DNA of 58,937 nucleotides from Chroococcus sp. CMT-3BRIN-NPC107. Lineage in GTDB: Bacteria; Cyanobacteriota; Cyanobacteriia; Cyanobacteriales; Chroococcidiopsidaceae. Each line of letters opens with the position of its first letter. The first letter of the stretch is position 1. The notes beneath the pieces were generated by a model. The model did not search any database, was not told the DNA's origin, and saw only the letters and a list, made by a program, of their open reading frames with translations. The DNA lies in assembly GCA_019359635.1 (NCBI GenBank), contig JAHHGY010000015.1, forward strand, positions 1 to 58,937, written 5' to 3'. The position numbers and the translations under genes were made by a program. Of this stretch, positions 19,201 to 28,337 are shown one piece after another.

Positions 19201-19356
19201 TATTCCTATAGGTTGCTGTTGAGCGTTGACTACAACTAAGCGATCGCTTTTTCTCTGTGCTAATATCTCTAACGCTGCGGCTACAACGGTTGTCTCCTCG
19301 CACCAAGGTACGAGCGCTATAAAATTTCTCAGTATAGGTCTTAGCATTAATGTCAT
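16300..19356 (-). CDS. CBS-domain hybrid histidine kinase with three C-terminal (pseudo-)receiver domains
   Basis: A 1018-residue, apparently soluble sensor kinase. Order: an N-terminal CBS-like pair (about 1-130; RLVVVNAQQQPIGIIYTTRLN), a PAS-like region (about 150-280), HisKA with FLACISHELKTPITAVMG (phosphoacceptor His about 307), HATPase with DTGIGIS and GAGLGL motifs, a Pro/Thr/Ser-rich linker, then three receiver-like domains. In the first, the acceptor Asp is replaced: SIFLNPVLPMLSG has Asn, and the N-terminal acidic pair is VEAAP. The second keeps an Asp in VVVIDGSI, and the third, VDIMLVSLGN, has none. So at least two are pseudo-receivers, as in CikA and KaiA. It is divergent from kaiABC, suggesting clock input or output (inference). 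A four-base ATGA overlap joins it to a 60-codon ORF upstream. Confidence 0.88.
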   Translation of the reverse strand: MTLMLRPILRNFIALVPWCEETTVVAAALEILAQRKSDRLVVVNAQQQPIGIIYTTRLNLHLSNLTNKKKQHLLSSPLHDCPYLVEPLEVLPGNWNLQQFNLYLQQNSPSIWEWAVVDNDAKYLGLANNSQLLRELASPPPENSVIQLALNFLSQIVEKLPWAVVLQTSSGEVIAQSANWQEHFGLWRDSVAVRQEITELLANEKPEINQQPTTENILTDEPQSSFSRCQLGTKPGTCVCSCPTSDGQEKVWEFVKISLADSKGDLWLLVANDISYQQQLASELAAKNAELIQLNRLKDEFLACISHELKTPITAVMGLSTLLKDRALGQLNPRQERYARLIHQSGRHLMTVVNDILDLTRMETGQLKLTLEPVQIRSVCDRVVEQVKSMSFKPHNETSTPNEEHRFTLEIEPDMDIFIADEPRLRQMLVNMLSNAYKFTELGGEIGLQVNRWEGWIAFTVWDTGIGISEQQQHLIFQKFQQLENPLIRQFEGAGLGLVLTRALARLHGGDVTFLSKQGCGSSFTLLLPPSPPQKSTADEDACPRTYPTPGQAPTSLLPTPPTSPTPLSFKNGRVTASISPVQLRPNSLILVVEAAPQFVESLSEQLNTLGYRVVVARSGTEALEKSRRLQPGSIFLNPVLPMLSGWDVLTLLKADLATSQIPVIVTATGAERERAFLNQADEFISLPVQNQNLQQILNRFCSITPIFPSEDSVSDRPRCDLLTVLWLITPFESSLLASSSLQLHHRVIEADDLEQAELLARIWQPNVVVIDGSILEPLDYVQQLNKYSKLKRLPLVTLNAATTEAVNQVPGLTVFPCLTTDRDLTVNSLLAVLQVAAGISWQPSLSIVDLTNLPDLQAPPTVGENEQPTAKNEWFQALVQYLQTAGFRTTMSQSWAEVMPQVQSSSVDIMLVSLGNKPFTPQVIEALIALSREENLPPILILDRIERDNVKPQSVRLRQPVPSYSYAFERLHSTQSSTPVDLENIINAIATRILPSSLSMEELLNYLHEALIVKEQS

Positions 19357-19535
19357 GCAGCGCCGTAAATTTTAGACATTGATAACAGGTAAACTTTGCG
19401 CCCTTTGGTATAGTAAATGCTATATTCTTTGGCGCAGCCTGTCGCTATCATTTCGATAACTACTTCCATTTCTTTGTTGCGGTATTTATAATCCGGTGCA
19501 GCTAAAACAGCTTTCAGTGCGATCGCCTTTAGCAA
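19353..19535 (-). CDS. small hypothetical ORF coupled to the hybrid kinase
   Basis: A 60-codon frame whose TGA stop overlaps the kinase start (ATGA at 19353-19356). It contains EMIATGCAKEYSIYYTKGRKVYLLSMSKIYGAA, which reads like coding sequence rather than a shadow: no longer gene opposes it. No family is recognised. The overlap suggests translational coupling. It could also be the degenerate N terminus of another gene. I list it with low confidence. Confidence 0.35.
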   Translation of the reverse strand: MLKAIALKAVLAAPDYKYRNKEMEVVIEMIATGCAKEYSIYYTKGRKVYLLSMSKIYGAA

Positions 19536-19756
19536 TTATAATAAAATACGATATCTTTTTGGCTTGCTGTTGCCTATTAGCTCCATGACATATTTCTGTA
19601 GCTCTAACCCTGACTAACTACTTATATATTATCTAAAGAAATCTTCCTAAACCTTATTGCTTATATATTAATGTTTTTTTAACTATTGAGAACGGTCAAA
19701 TCCCTTCAAAATCTTAAAGCGTCATAACTAGATTTATTATTTTTTAATAAAAATTC

Positions 19757-20122
19757 ATGGAGCGTTTTAGCTATCAAAATGGGCAAAAGCAAGCATTTTT
19801 TCAACAGATGTCGTTAGACGACCAAAATATCTTTTTGCAGGAACTAAAGCGCGATTATCGACAAATTATTTTGAGTTATTTTACAAACCTAGGCGTTAAA
19901 ATTGAGATCGAGCAATTTACTGATAAAGTTTTTTTTAGCAACATTCCCGTACCGCAAGTTATTCAAATTCACATGGAGCTAATAGATGAATTTGCTAAAC
20001 AACTAAGATTAGAAGGCAGAAGCGAAGAAATATTACTTGACTACCGCCTGACTTTGATAGAGATTCTAGCGCATTTGTGTGAGATGTATCGTCGCTACCC
20101 ATCTAAATATTCTGCTATTTAA
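19757..20122 (+). CDS. kaiA: circadian clock protein KaiA, short (C-terminal domain only) form
   Basis: At 121 residues this is the helical-bundle C-terminal domain that dimerises and stimulates KaiC autophosphorylation. Signature segments are QELKRDYRQIILSYF (residues 30-44) and FFSNIPVPQVIQIHMELIDEF, with LTLIEILAHLCEMYRRYPSKY at the end. The roughly 135-residue N-terminal pseudo-receiver of S. elongatus KaiA (284 residues) is absent, and no remnant coding for it is visible upstream: the 220 bases before the ATG hold stops. Short KaiA is known from Anabaena/Nostoc. It is first in kaiABC, 30 bases before kaiB. Confidence 0.95.
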   Translation: MERFSYQNGQKQAFFQQMSLDDQNIFLQELKRDYRQIILSYFTNLGVKIEIEQFTDKVFFSNIPVPQVIQIHMELIDEFAKQLRLEGRSEEILLDYRLTLIEILAHLCEMYRRYPSKYSAI

Positions 20123-20152
20123 TTTGTTAGTTTATTTGGTTTTATATGCCCC

Positions 20153-20461
20153 ATGAACACTTTAAAAAAAACCTATATTCTCAAACTTTATATAGCTGGT
20201 AATACCCCTAATTCTGTTCGAGCATTAAAAATGCTCAAAAATATTATGGAACAAGAATTTAAAGGCGTATATGCTCTTAAAGTAATCGATATAGTCAAGA
20301 ATCCTCATTTAGCCGAAGAAGATAAAATCTTAGCAATTCCCACTTTATCTAAAGTTTTGCCCCTACCAGTACGACGAATTATTGGCGACCTTTCCGATCG
20401 AGAAAAGGTATTAATTGGTTTAAACTTATTTTACGAGGCGTTACAAGAAGACGAAGAATAA
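20153..20461 (+). CDS. kaiB: circadian clock protein KaiB
   Basis: A 102-residue thioredoxin-like, fold-switching clock protein that binds the KaiC CI ring and sequesters KaiA; its fold-switched form competes with SasA and engages CikA. It opens [20 protein letters not shown] and continues through [41 protein letters not shown], the conserved core, with an acidic tail. Full length (102 versus 102 in S. elongatus) with no disruption. Middle gene of kaiABC. Confidence 0.97.
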   Translation: MNTLKKTYILKLYIAGNTPNSVRALKMLKNIMEQEFKGVYALKVIDIVKNPHLAEEDKILAIPTLSKVLPLPVRRIIGDLSDREKVLIGLNLFYEALQEDEE

Positions 20462-20513
20462 AATAAAATTTAGCTGATAATAGATATATTTAATAAATTT
20501 GATTTTTATAAAA

Positions 20514-22067
20514 ATGAACGATAATAGTCAAGCTTTAAGTTCTCAACTATTTCATAATAAAGCCGTACAAAAGCTGCGGACAATGATTGAAGGCTTTGAT
20601 GATATTAGTCATGGAGGCTTGCCTATTGGTAGAACAACCTTAGTGAGTGGTACTTCTGGTACAGGTAAAACTTTATTTTCTCTACAATTTCTTTACAACG
20701 GAATAATTTATTTTGACGAGCCAGGAGTGTTTGTAACTTTTGAAGAAACTCCTCAAGATATAATCAAAAACACTTGGGGGTTAGGCTGGGATCTGCAAAA
20801 AACTATTGATGACGGAAAGTTATTTATATTAGATGCTTCTCCCGACCCAGAAGGACAAGAAGTTGTCGGAAACTTCGATCTTTCAGCATTAATAGAACGA
20901 TTGCAATACGCGATTACTAAATATAAAGCCAAACGAGTTTCTATTGATTCAATTACCGCTTTATTTCAACAATACGAAGCGTCTTCGGTAGTTCGGCGAG
21001 AGATTTTTCGGTTGGTAGCGCGTCTAAAACAAATCGGCGTGACCACAATTATGACTACCGAACGCACCGAAGAATATGGGGCTGTCGCACGGTTTGGAGT
21101 TGAAGAATTTGTATCAGATAATGTAACTATTGTACGTAACGTTTTAGAAGGAGAACGTCGCCGCCGGACAATTGAAATTTTAAAATTGCGCGGCGCTACT
21201 CACATGAAAGGTGAGTATCCATTAACAATTAGTAATGAAGGGTTTAATATTTTCCCCTTGGGGGCAATGCAACTAACCCAAAGGTCATCTAATGTTAGGG
21301 TATCTTCGGGAGTGGAAACTTTAGATAAGATGTGCGGCGGCGGGTTTTTCAAAGATTCAATTATTTTAGCAACCGGAGCAACGGGAACGGGTAAAACTCT
21401 ACTCGTAAGTAAGTTTTTAGAAAATGCTTGCAAAAACGGCGATCGCGCAATAGTATTTGCCTACGAAGAATCTCGCGCTCAATTATCGCGTAATGCTTAT
21501 TCTTGGGGAATAGACTTTGAAGAACTCGAACGCAAAGGGTTGCTAAAAATTATTTGTGCTTACCCCGAATCGACAGGATTAGAAGATCACTTACAAATTA
21601 TTAAGTCAGAAATTGGCGAATTTAAACCATCAAGAATTGCTATAGATTCGCTGTCAGCATTGGCGCGGGGAGTTAGCAACAACGCCTTTCGTCAATTTGT
21701 AATTGGGGTAACAGGTTACGCCAAACAAGAAGAAATTACCGGGTTTTTTACCAATACATCCGAGCAATTTATGGGGTCAAATTCGATAACTGATTCTCAT
21801 ATTTCTACTATCACTGATACAATTTTGATGTTGCAATACGTAGAAATTCGCGGCGAAATGTCGCGGGCAATAAATGTATTTAAAATGCGCGGTTCTTGGC
21901 ACGATAAAGGCATCCGCGAGTATACAATTAGCGCCGCCGGGCCGCAAATTACTGATTCGTTCCGCAACTACGAACGCATTATTAGCGGTTCTCCTAGCCG
22001 GATTACTGTTGATGAAAAAAGCGAGCTATCGCGGATAGTACAGAGTTTTAAAGATAGTGAAGGTTAA
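20514..22067 (+). CDS. kaiC: circadian clock protein kinase KaiC
   Basis: A 517-residue double-RecA ATPase/autokinase forming the hexameric clock core. In CI, Walker A is GTSGTGKT with K52, and catalytic E77/E78 lie in TFEETP. In CII, a second Walker A, GATGTGKT, is present. The phosphorylation sites S431 and T432 sit in DSHISTITDT at the same residue numbers as in S. elongatus when the start is ATG at 20514. That agreement, plus a poor TTG five codons upstream (20499), decided the start. A C-terminal tail of KaiA-binding type follows (residues about 488-517). The kaiB-kaiC gap is 52 bases. Confidence 0.98.
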   Translation: MNDNSQALSSQLFHNKAVQKLRTMIEGFDDISHGGLPIGRTTLVSGTSGTGKTLFSLQFLYNGIIYFDEPGVFVTFEETPQDIIKNTWGLGWDLQKTIDDGKLFILDASPDPEGQEVVGNFDLSALIERLQYAITKYKAKRVSIDSITALFQQYEASSVVRREIFRLVARLKQIGVTTIMTTERTEEYGAVARFGVEEFVSDNVTIVRNVLEGERRRRTIEILKLRGATHMKGEYPLTISNEGFNIFPLGAMQLTQRSSNVRVSSGVETLDKMCGGGFFKDSIILATGATGTGKTLLVSKFLENACKNGDRAIVFAYEESRAQLSRNAYSWGIDFEELERKGLLKIICAYPESTGLEDHLQIIKSEIGEFKPSRIAIDSLSALARGVSNNAFRQFVIGVTGYAKQEEITGFFTNTSEQFMGSNSITDSHISTITDTILMLQYVEIRGEMSRAINVFKMRGSWHDKGIREYTISAAGPQITDSFRNYERIISGSPSRITVDEKSELSRIVQSFKDSEG

Positions 22068-22123
22068 TATCTTTTGCTCTAAAGCTACTGAGTATTTTTG
22101 CTTTTAAACGTTAAAGAGCCTCG

Positions 22124-22164
22124 AAACCCAAAATACAAAAAAAAAATGAGTATCTTTTGGGTTT
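22124..22164 (+). terminator. possible terminator after kaiABC
   Basis: A 10-base perfect inverted repeat, AAACCCAAAA (22124-22133) and TTTTGGGTTT (22155-22164), has a long A-rich loop of 21 bases, 57 bases after the kaiC stop. There is no strong T-run, so terminator strength is doubtful. Confidence 0.3.
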
Positions 22165-22318
22165 GCTTGCGCCTGATTAAAATGAGTATGGAGAGATTTG
22201 TCTTAGCTCCGACTTTAGTGGAGAGAGGTAGCACTATAAAAGCTTAGTACCCTACTACACCACAGCAAAAACTATAATTAATAACACGAGCAACTTCTTT
22301 AATATTCTTGGCTGATAA

Positions 22319-23710
22319 ATGGACACGACTACTACAAAGCAACGCTACCATATCACTACTTTTGGCTGTCAAATGAATAAAGCCGACTCCGAGCGTATGG
22401 CGGGGATTTTAGAAAATATGGGCTTTGAGTGGTCAGAAGACCCGAATCATGCAGACTTAATTCTCTACAATACTTGTACTATTCGGGACAACGCCGAGCA
22501 AAAAGTTTATTCTTATTTAGGCAAACAAGCCAAGCGCAAGCATAGCGAACCTAATTTAACTTTAGTCGTGGCTGGCTGTGTCGCCCAGCAAGAAGGTGAA
22601 GCATTGCTTAGACGAGTTCCCGAACTAGATTTAATTATGGGGCCGCAACACGCCAACCGCCTTGAAGACTTGTTGCGACAGGTATACAACGGCAGTCAAG
22701 TAGTAGCTACCGAGTCAGTACATATTGCCGAAGATATCACGACACCGCGCCGCGATAGTACGGTAACAGCTTGGGTAAATGTTATTTATGGTTGCAACGA
22801 GCGTTGTACTTATTGCGTTGTCCCAAATGTTCGGGGAATCGAGCAATCGCGCACTCCTGAAGCTATCCGCGCCGAAATTGAACAGTTGGCGCAGATGGGT
22901 TATAAAGAAATAACTTTACTCGGTCAAAATATTGATGCTTACGGTCGAGATTTGCCCGGAACAACCCCAGAAGGCAGGCATCAGCACACATTAACCGATT
23001 TGCTTTATGTCGTCCATGACGTGCCGGGAATCGAGCGCTTACGCTTTGCTACTAGCCACCCACGCTATTTTACGGAGCGTTTAATTAAAGCTTGTGCCGA
23101 GTTGCCGAAGGTCTGCGAACACTTCCATATTCCTTTTCAATCTGGGGATAATGAAGTGCTAAAAAAGATGTCGCGGGGATATACCCACGAGAAGTATCGG
23201 CGGATAATTGATACTATTCGGCGTTATATGCCCGATGCGGCAATTAGTGCCGATGCGATCGCAGGTTTCCCTGGAGAAACTGAGGCACAATTTGAAAATA
23301 CCCTGAAGCTGATGACCGATATTGTCTTCGATCACACCAACACCGCCGCCTATTCTCCTCGTCCCGGTACTCCGGCGGCTTTGTGGGATAATCAATTAAG
23401 CGAAGAAGTAAAGAGCGATCGCTTGCAAAGGTTAAATCATTTAGTATCAATTCAAGCTGAGATGCGAAATCAGCGTTATCTGCATCGAATTGAAGAAGTA
23501 TTAGTCGAAGACCAAAACCCCAAAACTCCAACGCAAGTAATGGGTAGAACTCGCGGCAATCGTTTGACCTTTTTTACTGGCGACATTAACGAACTCAAGG
23601 GCAAACTTGTTCAAGTAAAAATTACTGAAGCCCGTGCTTTTAGCTTGACAGGCGAAGCCCAACCACCCTATTTACCAGGACAAATGCCGACTACATTATG
23701 CAGCCTGTAA
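22319..23710 (+). CDS. miaB: tRNA-2-methylthio-N6-dimethylallyladenosine synthase
   Basis: A 463-residue radical SAM methylthiotransferase that adds a 2-methylthio group to i6A37 of tRNAs reading UNN codons. N-terminal UPF0004 cysteines appear in [12 protein letters not shown] and [13 protein letters not shown]; the radical SAM CX3CX2C motif is C159-C163-C166 in [17 protein letters not shown]; a TRAM domain ends the protein. The 3' end overlaps the convergent diguanylate cyclase gene by 43 bases. A decayed partial copy of its 3' half lies 4.6 kb downstream (27849-28186). Identity with MiaB rather than RimO or MtaB is confident from the VVPNVRG and SHPRYF patterns. Confidence 0.95.
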   Translation: MDTTTTKQRYHITTFGCQMNKADSERMAGILENMGFEWSEDPNHADLILYNTCTIRDNAEQKVYSYLGKQAKRKHSEPNLTLVVAGCVAQQEGEALLRRVPELDLIMGPQHANRLEDLLRQVYNGSQVVATESVHIAEDITTPRRDSTVTAWVNVIYGCNERCTYCVVPNVRGIEQSRTPEAIRAEIEQLAQMGYKEITLLGQNIDAYGRDLPGTTPEGRHQHTLTDLLYVVHDVPGIERLRFATSHPRYFTERLIKACAELPKVCEHFHIPFQSGDNEVLKKMSRGYTHEKYRRIIDTIRRYMPDAAISADAIAGFPGETEAQFENTLKLMTDIVFDHTNTAAYSPRPGTPAALWDNQLSEEVKSDRLQRLNHLVSIQAEMRNQRYLHRIEEVLVEDQNPKTPTQVMGRTRGNRLTFFTGDINELKGKLVQVKITEARAFSLTGEAQPPYLPGQMPTTLCSL

Positions 23711-24714
23711 GTGTTGCGCCCTTGATTTTTTGCTGCATATAACGAGCGATCGGCGGTAAAGATTAGCGATTCAGCTAACATTTCTGGGCGTGGAACTTGG
23801 CTGCTAATGCCCAAACTTGCAGTCACCACCTTACTAACGTCAGATTCGGCATGGGGGATATTAAGTAGTTCAATTTCAGCGCCAATTAATTGAGCTACTT
23901 GCACCGCCCCTTCAGTATCGGTATTGGGCAAAATAATTGCAAATTCTTCTCCACCATAACGCGCAACTAAATCTGCTGGACGTTTGACAACGCGGACTAT
24001 AGCTTGAGCAATTTGCTGTAAACAAGCATCTCCTGCTTGATGACCGTAGCAATCGTTATATTTTTTGAAGTAATCAATGTCGCACAAAATCAAAGATATA
24101 GGTGCTTGTTCTCGCGCTAGCCGCCGCCACTCGTCACTCAAATGTTGGTCGAAATGGCGGCGATTGGCAACCCCTGTTAAGCCGTCTAAGTGAACGAGCC
24201 GTTGCAATTCGCGCGCTACAGCTTCCGCTTCCTGTCTGGCGGCTTGGAGTTCGAGCGCTTGCTGTTGCAATAATTCGTTTTGTTTTTGCAACTGATAGGT
24301 TAATGCCTGAACCCGCAAATGCGTAGTAATCCGAGCTAAAAGTTCTTCTTGTTGAATAGGTTTAGTAACGTAATCTACGGCTCCCGTCTCAAATCCTTTG
24401 ACTTTATCTTCGGTATCTGCCAAAGCCGTCATGAAAATTACGGGAATATTTTTAGTTTGAGGATCGCCCTTCAATAAACGGCAAGTCTCAAAGCCATCAA
24501 TGCCTGGCAGGATTACATCTAATAAAATCATGTGCGGATTAGCATAGCTTGCCCTTTGCAAACCGCTTTCACCATCTTGAGCAACCAAAACAACAAAACC
24601 ACTTGCTTCCAAATAATCGACAGCTAATCGTAAATTAACTGGGTTATCGTCAATAATCAAAACTGTAAATTTTTCTGGCTCAAGAATGCCAGTATTGATA
24701 TAATTCGCGTTCAT
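23668..24714 (-). CDS. response regulator with GGDEF diguanylate cyclase domain
   Basis: A 348-residue PleD-like protein. The receiver domain (residues 14-130) has acidic IIDDNP, the phosphoacceptor Asp about residue 63 in [13 protein letters not shown], and the conserved Lys in VDYVTKPI. A coiled coil (135-170) leads into a GGDEF domain with [14 protein letters not shown] and the intact active-site GGEEF about residue 255. It should make cyclic di-GMP on phosphorylation. Its ATG overlaps the stop of the hybrid kinase by one base (TAATG), so the two are translationally coupled and the kinase is the likely phosphodonor. Its 3' end overlaps miaB tail to tail. Confidence 0.93.
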   Translation of the reverse strand: MNANYINTGILEPEKFTVLIIDDNPVNLRLAVDYLEASGFVVLVAQDGESGLQRASYANPHMILLDVILPGIDGFETCRLLKGDPQTKNIPVIFMTALADTEDKVKGFETGAVDYVTKPIQQEELLARITTHLRVQALTYQLQKQNELLQQQALELQAARQEAEAVARELQRLVHLDGLTGVANRRHFDQHLSDEWRRLAREQAPISLILCDIDYFKKYNDCYGHQAGDACLQQIAQAIVRVVKRPADLVARYGGEEFAIILPNTDTEGAVQVAQLIGAEIELLNIPHAESDVSKVVTASLGISSQVPRPEMLAESLIFTADRSLYAAKNQGRNTYRLHNVVGICPGK

Positions 24715-27497
24715 TATGGCAATCCTGAAGGCAAATATTTTTTGACAAAGGCAACGATCGCTTTTTCTTGAAATCCCCCGGCTAGTTCTTTAAGAGTATG
24801 GGCAAAAGGAATATATTTTTTATCTAATTGCTCTAAATAGTCGGCGCGATCGCCTATTTTCCGCATACTACCGAGCATTGCTAGGTTGTATAGTATTTCC
24901 ATCTCTGAAGAAGGCGGTGCAATTAAAGCTCCATTGCCTGCTGTCATTGACATCTGCCCTACTTCCGGTTTGGGGCTTTCGGCGTAAACCCACTCTAATT
25001 GCAGATGTTGCTGTAACAAAGCAAATAGCTGTTGCTCGTCAATAGGCTTAGGCAAATAGTCTGTAAACCCAGCGCGATCGCACTTATCTCTCATACCAAT
25101 CCCGCTAGCGGAGACAGCAATAATAGTTGTATCGCTCAGTTCTAGAATCTGGCGAATTTCTTGTAATGCTTCAAAGCCAGTTTTGACTGGCATTATTAGG
25201 TCGGTGAAAATTAAATCGGGATGAGTTTGGCAGGCAAGTTCAATTTCCTGCTGACCATTCTCGGCTACAACTAGCTCGAAACCAAAAGGCTTCAACATAT
25301 TTAGCAAAACTAAGCGATTTTCTAGTTTATCGTCTGCTACTAAAATTTTGCGTCGTCTTCCTGTATAACCCTCGATTTGAAGAACCTGCTCTTGTTTTGT
25401 CTCTACGGGTATAGCTGTTGAGGGTAAAGTAACTTCAAACCAAAACGTAGATCCTTTACCTAGTTCGCTAGTAACGCTAAGTTTTCCGCCCATCAATTCA
25501 ACTAATTGCTGACTAATCACTAAACCCAAACCCGTCCCTGCTAGTTGATGCTTGAGAGCGCCAACTTGTTCAAAGGGTTGAAAAATTTTCTTTAGCTGCT
25601 CGGCATTCATACCAATACCTGTATCAATGACCTCAAAGCGAATCGTTTGCTGCGTTAAAGCATCTGATAATACTGCTTTTGAGCTTTCATCTACGCTGAC
25701 TCGCAGGATGACTTGTCCGCGTTCGGTAAATTTAACAGCATTGCTTAAAAGATTGAGTAGAATTTGTCTTAGGCGTTTTTCATCAGCATGAATTCTACCT
25801 AACAAGTTGCTGCGCTCTTCGTATTTAAACTCAATATCTTTTTCTAATGCCCGCATCCGGAATATTTCTACTATCCCCTGCATAAAGATTTGAAAATGAA
25901 AGTCCGTGCAGTTGAGTTCCATTTTCCGAGCTTCGATTTTGGCAATGTCTAAGATGTCATTAATCAAAGTCAGTAAATGCGTGCCACTTTGATAAATAAT
26001 CTGCAAACCGTCCGATTGTTCGGTGTTTAAGGTGCGATCTCGTTTGAGAATTTGCGCGTAGCCCAAAATGCCGTTAAGCGGTGTTCGCAACTCGTGACTC
26101 ATATTTGATAAAAATTCACTTTTAGCTTCGTTAGCAACCTCTGCTTGCTCTTTGGCTACAGTTAATTGAGCAGTACGCTCCTCAACTCGAATTTCTAATT
26201 GTTCGTTAGTTTCAGCCAAGGCATTGAAAGACTCGCGCAACTGTTGAGCCATGCGGTTGAAAGCTTGAGCAAGAATCCCTAACTCCTCAATCCTAGACAC
26301 TTCTACCTGCTTTTCTAGTTTTCTCGAAGCGATCGCCAAAGATGCTTGGCTTAGAAGATAAAGCGGTTTAACAATCCAGCTAGAAGTATAAATGCCGAGC
26401 GCTATTGCTAGTAGCAAAGCTAACCCACACAAAAGTATAGTAGTGCGAGTATTGGCATGAATTTGTCCCATAAAGTCCGACTCAGGAACAGTTACGACAA
26501 TCAGCCAATTTAAGCCATATTTATCTTGCCAAGGAGTAACTTGAGCAAAAGTCTTTTCTCCAGCAACATCTAAGTCAATTTGTTGGCTATTGTGAATTTG
26601 ACTTAGTTTCCCAAAACGCTTGAGTAAATCTTGGGTTGTTAAAGCGATCGCTGGATCTTTACTATCTACTGCTTTAATTCTTTTGGCTTCACCATTTTCG
26701 ATATTGAAGAATTTTTCACGGCTTGAAGCCGCTACTATTAGCCCATTGGGTTCTAAAATAAATATTTTTGCCAAGGGGCTGATATGCAATTGACGTAGAA
26801 AGTCACCAAGTAGTGACAGTATGTAGTCGATGCCGATTACCCCAACCAAGCTTTTATTGCGATCGTAAAGTGGATAACTAGCAGAGATAGAAATAATTGC
26901 TGGATCGTCGTCCCAATTATAAATATCGCTCCACAAAGGATTACCAGTTTTAATTGCATCTACATACCAGCTATCTACCCGAAAATTCAAATCATCAACA
27001 ATAATCTGCTTAGTCGGATTGCCCCTTTCATCAGTGGCGAATCCATGATACTCGCCTAAATAAGCTTGCTCAATAAAATCCATCCGCAAGTTACCATTAG
27101 GAGAGCGATAAATACCAATAAAATCACCTTGAGGACTGCCAAAATTGATGTAGCCAAATTCCTCAAACGTTTGCATTTGCTTATGAAAGTATCGCCCCAT
27201 ACCGCGCAAGTCTTTGACATCTAGCAAGTTTTGTTCAATTGCTCCAGCATTAATTTGATTGATTTGGTGGGGAATTGCCAAGTAAACGTCGAGATGCTGG
27301 CGCACGCGCTCAGTTACATCTGTACGCAGTCGTAGCGAAAGGTCTTGGACAGCTTTTTCTCCATTGCGCAATGATAAGTAACCAGTTAACCCTACCGCCG
27401 CAAATATTTGCAGAACAAAGGGAACAACTAGGATAGTTTGTAGAGGAATTTTATTGAAGCTTTTAGCAGCAGTTCGGACTATTGGCTTAAATATCAT
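24714..27497 (-). CDS. dCache-HAMP hybrid histidine kinase with receiver domain
   Basis: A 927-residue membrane sensor kinase. An N-terminal transmembrane helix (about 22-42) and a second near 350-375 flank a periplasmic dCache-type ligand-binding region ([35 protein letters not shown]). A HAMP domain (about 375-430) and coiled coil lead to His[22 protein letters not shown] (His about 468), then HATPase with [18 protein letters not shown] and GTGLGL, and a receiver with Asp in [13 protein letters not shown] and a KPIDEQQ lysine. The last 80 residues are a helical segment without the HXXKG of an Hpt domain. It is coupled by TAATG to the cyclase. Ligand unknown. Confidence 0.92.
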   Translation of the reverse strand: MIFKPIVRTAAKSFNKIPLQTILVVPFVLQIFAAVGLTGYLSLRNGEKAVQDLSLRLRTDVTERVRQHLDVYLAIPHQINQINAGAIEQNLLDVKDLRGMGRYFHKQMQTFEEFGYINFGSPQGDFIGIYRSPNGNLRMDFIEQAYLGEYHGFATDERGNPTKQIIVDDLNFRVDSWYVDAIKTGNPLWSDIYNWDDDPAIISISASYPLYDRNKSLVGVIGIDYILSLLGDFLRQLHISPLAKIFILEPNGLIVAASSREKFFNIENGEAKRIKAVDSKDPAIALTTQDLLKRFGKLSQIHNSQQIDLDVAGEKTFAQVTPWQDKYGLNWLIVVTVPESDFMGQIHANTRTTILLCGLALLLAIALGIYTSSWIVKPLYLLSQASLAIASRKLEKQVEVSRIEELGILAQAFNRMAQQLRESFNALAETNEQLEIRVEERTAQLTVAKEQAEVANEAKSEFLSNMSHELRTPLNGILGYAQILKRDRTLNTEQSDGLQIIYQSGTHLLTLINDILDIAKIEARKMELNCTDFHFQIFMQGIVEIFRMRALEKDIEFKYEERSNLLGRIHADEKRLRQILLNLLSNAVKFTERGQVILRVSVDESSKAVLSDALTQQTIRFEVIDTGIGMNAEQLKKIFQPFEQVGALKHQLAGTGLGLVISQQLVELMGGKLSVTSELGKGSTFWFEVTLPSTAIPVETKQEQVLQIEGYTGRRRKILVADDKLENRLVLLNMLKPFGFELVVAENGQQEIELACQTHPDLIFTDLIMPVKTGFEALQEIRQILELSDTTIIAVSASGIGMRDKCDRAGFTDYLPKPIDEQQLFALLQQHLQLEWVYAESPKPEVGQMSMTAGNGALIAPPSSEMEILYNLAMLGSMRKIGDRADYLEQLDKKYIPFAHTLKELAGGFQEKAIVAFVKKYLPSGLP

Positions 27498-27848
27498 ATA
27501 GCAATCTAAAACGAGGTTTTTATAAATACTTTTGACAAAGTATTTCTATTGAGCAGATGTAAAAGTGAAAAAGTGTACGAGCATTTGTGGCTAAAAAAGG
27601 CAGCTATATTTTGCAACCTAGGTAATTAATAGCTATTTAATACTTTATATAAACTAGGTAAATAGATTACTATTAATAATTAAGTTTATTATCTGCATAT
27701 TTAGCTAACCAAACAACAGAGGATATACGGAATTATTTATTATTTTTAATAAAGCAATTATAAACTCGTAGAGCTACTTTGTTTATTTAAACGGGAGTAA
27801 ATGCGAATATTTTCGACTATTTAACTATAAAAACTTTATACTAAAGTT
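27498..27848. other. AT-rich non-coding stretch upstream of the hybrid kinase
   Basis: About 350 bases with very high A+T, many short T and A runs and no supported ORF on either strand. It must contain the kinase promoter. I see no RNA gene, repeat array or terminator with confidence. Confidence 0.4.
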
Positions 27849-28186
27849 GAAGCTTTAATAAATACCGTTATCGCAGGGATATAGACAAAAAAGTACCAAT
27901 GTATATATTAATACTATCGACCGATGCGCTCGCTGGTTTTTCCAGAGAAACTAAGGCACAACTTGTAACTACCCTCAAACTGATAACAGATATTGTATTT
28001 AATCGCATAAGTATCAACGCTTATTTTCTTCGTCCTGGTACTGCGGCGGCGCTGTGGGACAATTAAAGGGCGATCGCTTACAAAAGTTAAATAATTTAGT
28101 ATCGGTAAAGCAGAGATGCTCAATCAGCGTTATCTACATCGAGTTGAAAAAGTATTAGGTGAAGACCAAAACCCCAAAACTCCAAC
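27849..28186 (+). pseudogene. decayed partial duplicate of miaB
   Basis: This stretch aligns by eye with 23150-23532 inside miaB. Shared words in the same order include TCGC-GGGATAT (27871 versus 23171), CCGATGCG (27921 versus 23250), TGGTTTTTCCAGAGAAACTA against the parental GGTTTCCCTGGAGAAACTG, CGTCC-GGTACT, GGGCGATCGCTTACAAA, TCAGCGTTATCTACATCGA and GAAGACCAAAACCCCAAAAC. Two deletions are apparent: roughly 27 bases near 27919, and about 20 near 28065. The copy has many substitutions, stops and no start, so it is not expressed as MiaB. Beyond the shared CTCCAAC at 28186 the similarity ends. Confidence 0.85.
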
Positions 28187-28337
28187 CCCCGTATTGTTTG
28201 AGCTAAAAGCAACTTTGGATACATATTTAATCTTAGCCAAATAGCAATAAATATGTAATATTAAGCGATAAAATTGTTATTTTACATTTCAATTAATTAG
28301 TATAAGTTAAATATATTTGCTTTTTAATTGAATAACT

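Noticed and set aside
19681..19756. Hidden N-terminal KaiA domain upstream of the called start
   Set aside because: The sequence before the ATG is AT-rich with stops in frame; no pseudo-receiver residues are readable.
22165..22318. Small RNA between kaiC and miaB
   Set aside because: Some short pairings exist, but no recognised family motif or clear promoter-plus-terminator arrangement.
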